Origin: Leptodontidium sp. MPI-SDFR-AT-0119
Taxonomy: Eukaryota > Ascomycota > Leotiomycetes > Helotiales > Leptodontidiaceae
NCBI GenBank assembly: GCA_020726505.1
Contig: JAHLEZ010000003.1
Location: 3,782,001 to 3,846,000 of the forward strand
Length of the DNA: 64,000 nt
Reading direction: 5' to 3'
The notes under the pieces were generated by a model. The model was given only the letters and a program-made list of their open reading frames with translations, was not told the DNA's origin and did not search any database. The stretch's first letter is position 1, and every line of letters starts with the position of its first letter. This document shows, in pieces, positions 58,857-64,000 of the stretch. Position numbers and translations under genes: made by a program.

Positions 58857-61359
58857 ATGTATAAAGGGCAATCCAAGTTACCCCAATGGCAGAAATCTTC
58901 TTCAGCCATGACTCTTGGACGGAGCCCTTTCAGTCGGTACCGGATCTTGATCATTTTAGCGTTATGTCTCCTTCTCTGGCATCGATATCAAAGACCAGCG
59001 CCGGTCGCAGTGGACGAAAGAAGCCTGGACGAAAGGATTGCTGTGACATATCCAGAACAGAGGGAGAGGCTCGTCTCCCGGCCTCACATTGAGGAAGTGG
59101 TGGACGAACCAGAAGTCGCCGATTTGACTCTTCCTACTCTCCACGAGGAGCACGAAGTCGCCGATTTAGAGACTTTCCTTCCCCAAGATCCTCTGGATGA
59201 CGATGATCACTCTCCAAAAGAGGCTCCTATTAAGGCTCCGGTTGGGTCTTTAACGGAGCCACAAGCAGAGAAGGTACCTTTAGGGATGAGCGCCGAGAAG
59301 GAATTGAGGAACGAGGAGCCAGAAGATGACGAAGCAGCTGAGAAGCCATCAACTTCAAAGTCAAAAGAAGGTGCCGACAAACACAATCCGCCCTTACTGG
59401 TGATGGAAGCATCTCAGAAGTTGATCGATCAACATCGCTTGCCAGCTGTGAAGGCCGGTTCAGAGGATGAAACGGTCCGGTCGTGGTCCGTGGATCCAGG
59501 AGCTCAGAGGCGGTTCCCTGCTTATTTCGAGTACGCGGCTCTTGGTGAAAAGGCGGAAGCATTGCCAGATATTGTTCATCATCCATTCGAGGACTCTGTC
59601 GTCGATGTTACATTGGAAGGTTGGGAGGATCTTTGGTTCTCGGAAGCTCTGCTGAATATTTCGAAACACGGGTTGATCAAGGAGACGAAGATTGACTTTA
59701 TCTATACCTGTAAGTCTCAACCAAAGCTTTTGGCCAAGATAATCACTGACTGAGGAATGCAGGGGTGAATGGCTCAGACTCGGAATTCCAAGAAACGATC
59801 TACCCTTACGAGGTAAACTCAACACTCAACGATGAAGAAGGAAAATGGTTGGAGTCCCATCGCGTCAATCGATACCGAGATTGGGACGAACTCCGATACT
59901 CCATCCGAAGCATCGAGAAGTACGCCTCAAGCTTCAGGAACAAGATCCAGCTCCTCGTCAACTCCGTCGCCAACCCACTCGAGGCTCAAACGGCCACCGT
60001 CGAAGATCCCGCAGAGATCGTGGGGAAACAAAGACCATTGTGGATGAAGAATGATGATGAGACGAACGATGTTGTACAGATCCTAGCGCAGGAGGACTTC
60101 TTCAATGAGGCTGAAAAGGGCTGTCTCCCAACCTTCAACTCCTTGACGATTGAGAACCAGATCTTCAACACAAAATCAGAGACGGATCGAGTAAGTCACG
60201 CTGACCTCCCCGTACGATTATCCACAGTCTAACAGTACAGATATTTGCTCTGTCTGATGACATGCTTCTGGGCAAACCCCACGCAGCATCAGATATCTAT
60301 TCACCCCTCTTCGGACCAATGATGGGCTTCAAATCCAACTCTTATAATACGGTAAACCCACCTACCGACCTTGACGCACGCCGGTTCGGCGAGAAACCCT
60401 TCCTCATCTACACCTCATGGCTTCTGAACCGTCGCTTCGGCGAGCGAAAACGCAAAGGACAAATCCATTTCGGGCATTCGATATCGCGCTCCGTGACAAA
60501 AGAAGCGATCAACTCATTTCCAAGACCCGCATTACAAAGCGCATGCCAGAGATTCCGAGGCGAGACAGGTTTCCAGCTGTACTCGTGGTACGTGACATTC
60601 CACTACACAATCGAGCGACATCGCGAGGCGCTTTTATGGAGCTACATCATGCTCCGCAGCGACGTGGACGAGAACGGCAACTTGGGCTGGAGCGAGCGAC
60701 AGACCATCATGGACGATCTCGAGGAGGGAATGACGAACGAAGGCCAGCCCGGGTTCCGCAAACGGATGTTCTACCACATGAACGAAGCGCTCGAGGAAGC
60801 AGGTCTCGAGCCCCCACAAGTCAATATCGACGTGCAGTGGACGTCTCTGGACGGCCCGGCAGCTATCAAGGATATCGAGTGTTTCGAGTTCAATGTCAAT
60901 GAGTGTCTTGCTCCGGGCTTCTCGTCGCCGGCTTCGGATGAGAAACATACGAATCATGTCTTTAGCACTGCGTCGATCTTTGATCGGGTTGCGAGACAGC
61001 ATCCTAAATGTGGGGATTGTTTGTTGAAATTGCTCCTTAATCGTGTGGAGAGTGGTCTTTCGCCGCTGCTGCCCAATCCTGTGACTCAGTCCTCGATGCG
61101 GGAGGTTGTCATCAAGGCGCTGTGGAAATATCAGTACGTAATCGTTGAGCCGGATGCGTTCTTCGTGATGATCACGGACGCGGAACAGGTCGATAATGTA
61201 CTGTTCAAGAGGTTGATCAAGAAGAGAGGGAAAGTGGGACAGTTGTGTTTGAATGATGATGTGAGTACCGAGGAGGAGGGTGCGGTAGCTGATGTGAGGA
61301 AAGTGATGATGAGGTTACTAGAAGAGATGCTCCCCGAACCGAGCAAGTTTGAGATATGA
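58857..61359 (+). CDS. Stealth-family phosphotransferase (xylosylphosphotransferase-like)
   Basis: Three exons (58857-59709, 59763-60190, 60241-61359) give about 799 residues. A single N-terminal helix (ILIILALCLLLWHRY) makes it a type II Golgi-type protein. Residues 60-230 are an acidic, probably disordered stem. The four Stealth conserved regions follow in order: IDFIYTWVNGSD (CR1, rebuilt across intron 1), YRDWDELRYSIRSIEKYASS (CR2), IFALSDDMLLG, then HFGHSISRSVTKEAI (CR3) and a His/Cys-containing C-terminal region (HPKCGDCLLK, CR4 area). Eukaryotic relatives include GlcNAc-1-phosphotransferase and the Cryptococcus xylosylphosphotransferase. The expected reaction is transfer of a sugar phosphate to a glycan in the secretory pathway. 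The start may instead be the ATG 51 nt further in. Confidence 0.87.
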
Positions 61360-61731
61360 GTTTCTTTTGTTGAGTTGGATATACCTTGGGCAACATTTCC
61401 TTGCGATAGAACTTGGGTTAGTAGAGGTGTTATTGGTTTAGTTAGACGTATCCTGGGGGTGGGGAAAACACTGTATCTATATCGTATCGTACACTAGAGA
61501 GCTCCGCAAGAGAGTTAGATTAAATCATTCCGAATATCAATTGGTACTTCCTCATGAAATGAACTTTACTCGTAGCATCTGCCCGAGCCTCTGATGTTAG
61601 CGGAATATAAGAGACGAGACGGGAACGGTGGAATTTGAGGGCCGAGGCACTTTTCAAGAAGGAAGAGTATCATGGTAGTTCAAGATCTTCGTCTTAATTC
61701 ATTCTAGAATTGTCCTTCATAACTCCATTAA
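61360..61731. other. Convergent intergenic region, nothing recognised
   Basis: 3' flanks of the Stealth and GH32 genes. Confidence 0.5.
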
Positions 61732-63411
61732 TCATGCATGAACCAACTCCAATTCGCTCGCATTCATTCTGTGTTTCTCATCCCGCAATATAGGAACTGA
61801 AGGTACATCCTTCATAGCAATCTGCCCACTCGCACGCGTTGGCCAAGCGTTCTTCAACCCTTCCCAGCACCGAAACTCGATTTTCGTCTGATCGAAATAG
61901 CCAAAGTCATAAGAAGCTCCGATAGATGCCTCCAAACTAGGATAAACTCTTGAGGTAAGAGCAAACCTGTCGTTGGCGAAGACCTCCACAATAGAATTGT
62001 CGACAAAAATCCGAACATTCAGATCCTCGCCGGGGAGGAGGTGGAATTTGCCGGTGTCAGGGCTGTTCTCGCCCAGATTTTCAAGAGAGGATCGGCTCCG
62101 GTGGACCGTGATTTGATGGTTTCCGATGTCGAAGATGATCTTCGTGACTTCAGCCGAACTGGGCGATTCACGAACGTTGAAGACAAATCTCTCGTTTCCA
62201 GAGAGTTGACTAAATGTGGCCCCGATCTCGTAGTTTGTAGAGCGGAGGGTTTGCAGACTTTCAAGTGACAGACTTGGAACCTGGTGCCGAAGATTGGCAA
62301 CTTGTGGTGCAAGTCGCTGGCCAAGTGTGGTCATTGTCTCGGAACTCTCGTCGACACTCCAGCGGTCCATATCTCCTTCAACATGTGAGATCGGCGCCGA
62401 AATCTCATATAACTCCTTAGGATGCGTCAAGCATCCAGCCCATCCCTGCTTTTCAACAACCTGGCGATTGGCACCCTCATTCGCCCAGCCTAGCTGGAGG
62501 GTTCGTCCTTCTGCGTCTCGGAAGATGTGAGCGGCATAAGCGATGCCGTTATCCAGGAGGCCATGACTCGTGATCTTGAATTTTGGTTGCCCATTATCAA
62601 GGCTCAGCGTCCCCGAAAGCCAAAGAAGAGTATGGCGGTCATGTTTCTTGCTACTCTTGTCCTCTTCGACACCTACTATGATGTAGTGTCTCTGGCCAAT
62701 GGTGAAGAAACTCGCACATTCGAAATTCATGCCGACATTCGACCCACTCGTAGTGGTGACTTTTGCATTCGATTCCATTTCCAGGAGAGTTCCGGTGGGT
62801 TGCCAATCCAAGAGATTGTTGGATTGGTAGAGCAGAAGTTGGGGACCACGGCCTTTCTCGCCAGATGCAATCAACATATAATCTGTCGACGAATCCACTC
62901 CTAGCAGTTTTGACATTGGTTCCCACTTTGACACAAATGGATCTCGCCATCCTGTCGTCATTTCCTGTTTCGGTGGCATCGTCATCAAAGGATTGCTTTC
63001 ATATCGTTGCCATGAGTTTCCAAAATCTGTCGAGAACGCCACCGACTGTGATTCGCATCCCTTCAGGTAAGGCAATGACCAATGTATTGGTACGGCTGAA
63101 ACGCTGGTATAGAACAGAAACAACACTCGTCTTCCGTCTATTATCCTCGACACAATAGAGCCAGAGAAAACACCAAGACGGTCATAGGTGGACCCATTCG
63201 TCAAAGCTGGCGGGCAGTCTTCCCAAGTGACTAAATCTTTGCTTCTTGCCATTCCCCAGGCAGAGTTGCCGCCCTGTGTCGTTCCAGGATTCCATTGGTA
63301 ACAAATTCTATATTCTTGTGTTTCTGGGATGTAAACAGCGCCACAAGGATCGTTCGACCACGAATGAGGGGGGATGAAGTGTGATGTTGGACGGAAACGG
63401 TTGAAAGCCAT
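61732..63411 (-). CDS. GH32 beta-fructofuranosidase-like enzyme
   Basis: An uninterrupted frame of 559 residues from the ATG at 63411. The GH32 landmarks are present but divergent: HFIPPHSWSNDPCG (canonical WxNDPNG, with the nucleophile Asp kept), WRDP (usually FRDP, transition-state Asp kept) and NFECASFF (EC motif with the acid/base Glu kept, but no following Pro). A C-terminal beta-sandwich region with IFVDNSIVEVFAND is typical of the family. Substrates could be sucrose, inulin or levan. No signal peptide lies after this ATG. Upstream in the same frame is a hydrophobic stretch (LPIFGCILALSSALG) but no ATG before a stop. The true start may therefore lie in an upstream exon, or the protein is cytosolic. 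Confidence 0.85.
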   Translation of the reverse strand: MAFNRFRPTSHFIPPHSWSNDPCGAVYIPETQEYRICYQWNPGTTQGGNSAWGMARSKDLVTWEDCPPALTNGSTYDRLGVFSGSIVSRIIDGRRVLFLFYTSVSAVPIHWSLPYLKGCESQSVAFSTDFGNSWQRYESNPLMTMPPKQEMTTGWRDPFVSKWEPMSKLLGVDSSTDYMLIASGEKGRGPQLLLYQSNNLLDWQPTGTLLEMESNAKVTTTSGSNVGMNFECASFFTIGQRHYIIVGVEEDKSSKKHDRHTLLWLSGTLSLDNGQPKFKITSHGLLDNGIAYAAHIFRDAEGRTLQLGWANEGANRQVVEKQGWAGCLTHPKELYEISAPISHVEGDMDRWSVDESSETMTTLGQRLAPQVANLRHQVPSLSLESLQTLRSTNYEIGATFSQLSGNERFVFNVRESPSSAEVTKIIFDIGNHQITVHRSRSSLENLGENSPDTGKFHLLPGEDLNVRIFVDNSIVEVFANDRFALTSRVYPSLEASIGASYDFGYFDQTKIEFRCWEGLKNAWPTRASGQIAMKDVPSVPILRDEKHRMNASELELVHA

Positions 63412-64000
63412 GGTGTCTGCAAGCAGTTGACCCAAGGCAGATGAGAGAGCGAGAATGCACCCAAAGATAGGAAGGTTGTTGAACCGTATGTGCTGGATAT
63501 GGTTGACTGTATGTCGTCGGCGAGGGAGAAGGAGAGACGACTTGGCTCAAGCAGCAGCACCAAAAATTAAAATCCGATTTTTTTTTTCTGAAGAAAAGGA
63601 AGTCTTCACGGAGAAGACAATACTTATCCTTCTTATGCTACGTTCAGACACTGCCCAGGAGCTGGAAGAGATCCGGAGTTTGTGTTTCCCTCGGCTGAAT
63701 TCCGATGATTACCCAACCAATCACAATTATCCCACAAGTACACAAGCTCTGAGTCTCATGACTCAAATGTCGGAGCAGACTGCTCCTATCTTACAATTAT
63801 TAGAGCGGGATTCGGGAGGCGGCTTTCATCGAGACGAGAATTTCAGCGTGGAAAAGCAACCCCGCTGGACGTGGCTTTAGAATTGCTCGAGGCCTTGTTG
63901 AAGGGGGTTGGCGTGGGGCGATCGTCCGCCACAAATTCATCCAATTGGTAGCTCGGCTGTTTTGTTTAGGGTCCGCCGCAATCGAGATGTGGGGTGTGGA
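63412..64000. other. Upstream region of the GH32 gene
   Basis: It contains the in-frame hydrophobic stretch just mentioned and otherwise no convincing gene. A 141-codon plus-strand frame (63455-63880) overlaps it and looks spurious. Confidence 0.45.

Noticed and set aside
63455..63880. 141-codon plus-strand frame
   Set aside because: It lies over the GH32 upstream region, has odd composition and no domain.

Overview
The window is nuclear DNA of a filamentous ascomycete fungus. Genes carry short introns (about 45-80 bp) with GTAAGT-like donors, CTAAC/CTGAC-like branch sites close to the acceptor, and YAG ends. The families present are typical of plant-associated or saprotrophic Pezizomycotina: GH28, GH17 and GH32 enzymes, a secreted copper amine oxidase, a WSC protein, a DUF3425 bZIP factor, Stealth and GT32 glycosyltransferases, and a Ste6-like ABC exporter. 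A leotiomycete is a guess only. I saw no tRNA, rRNA or CRISPR.

Layout. 1-0.7 kb: end of a SUR7-type membrane protein, then a 4.3 kb gene-poor stretch. 5-17 kb: six minus-strand genes (NmrA-like, small secreted protein, GH28 pectinase, P450, GPI-anchored GH17 glucanase, copper amine oxidase). 17-22 kb: a heptamer minisatellite, an orphan type II membrane protein and a broken membrane-protein gene. 22.5-28.5 kb: a full-size ABC exporter and a PBDC1/Chp1 homologue. 29.8-35 kb: a bZIP gene flanked by a repeated 13-bp motif, a decayed stretch, and an orphan gene whose start codon is probably split by an intron. 36-43.5 kb: a cluster of small orphan genes and broken copies, at least three sharing a W...NWE[DE]LAM-like motif. 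One copy is interrupted by a 265-bp MITE with perfect 33-bp terminal inverted repeats, and another has an in-frame TGA with coding-like sequence beyond it. 44-50 kb: guanine deaminase, a DUF1479 oxygenase-like gene and a divergent sugar/MFS transporter. 51-64 kb: a Tc1/mariner-type MITE, a GT32 mannosyltransferase, a WSC-domain secreted protein, a Stealth phosphotransferase and a GH32 fructosidase.

The genes do not form one pathway. Cell-wall and polysaccharide work is over-represented (GH28, GH17, GH32, GT32, WSC, Stealth). Guanine deaminase, DUF1479 and the transporter may be a small nutrient-scavenging group. The most unusual part is the orphan cluster at 36-43 kb. All exon joins come from reading splice signals and frame; none was checked against transcripts.
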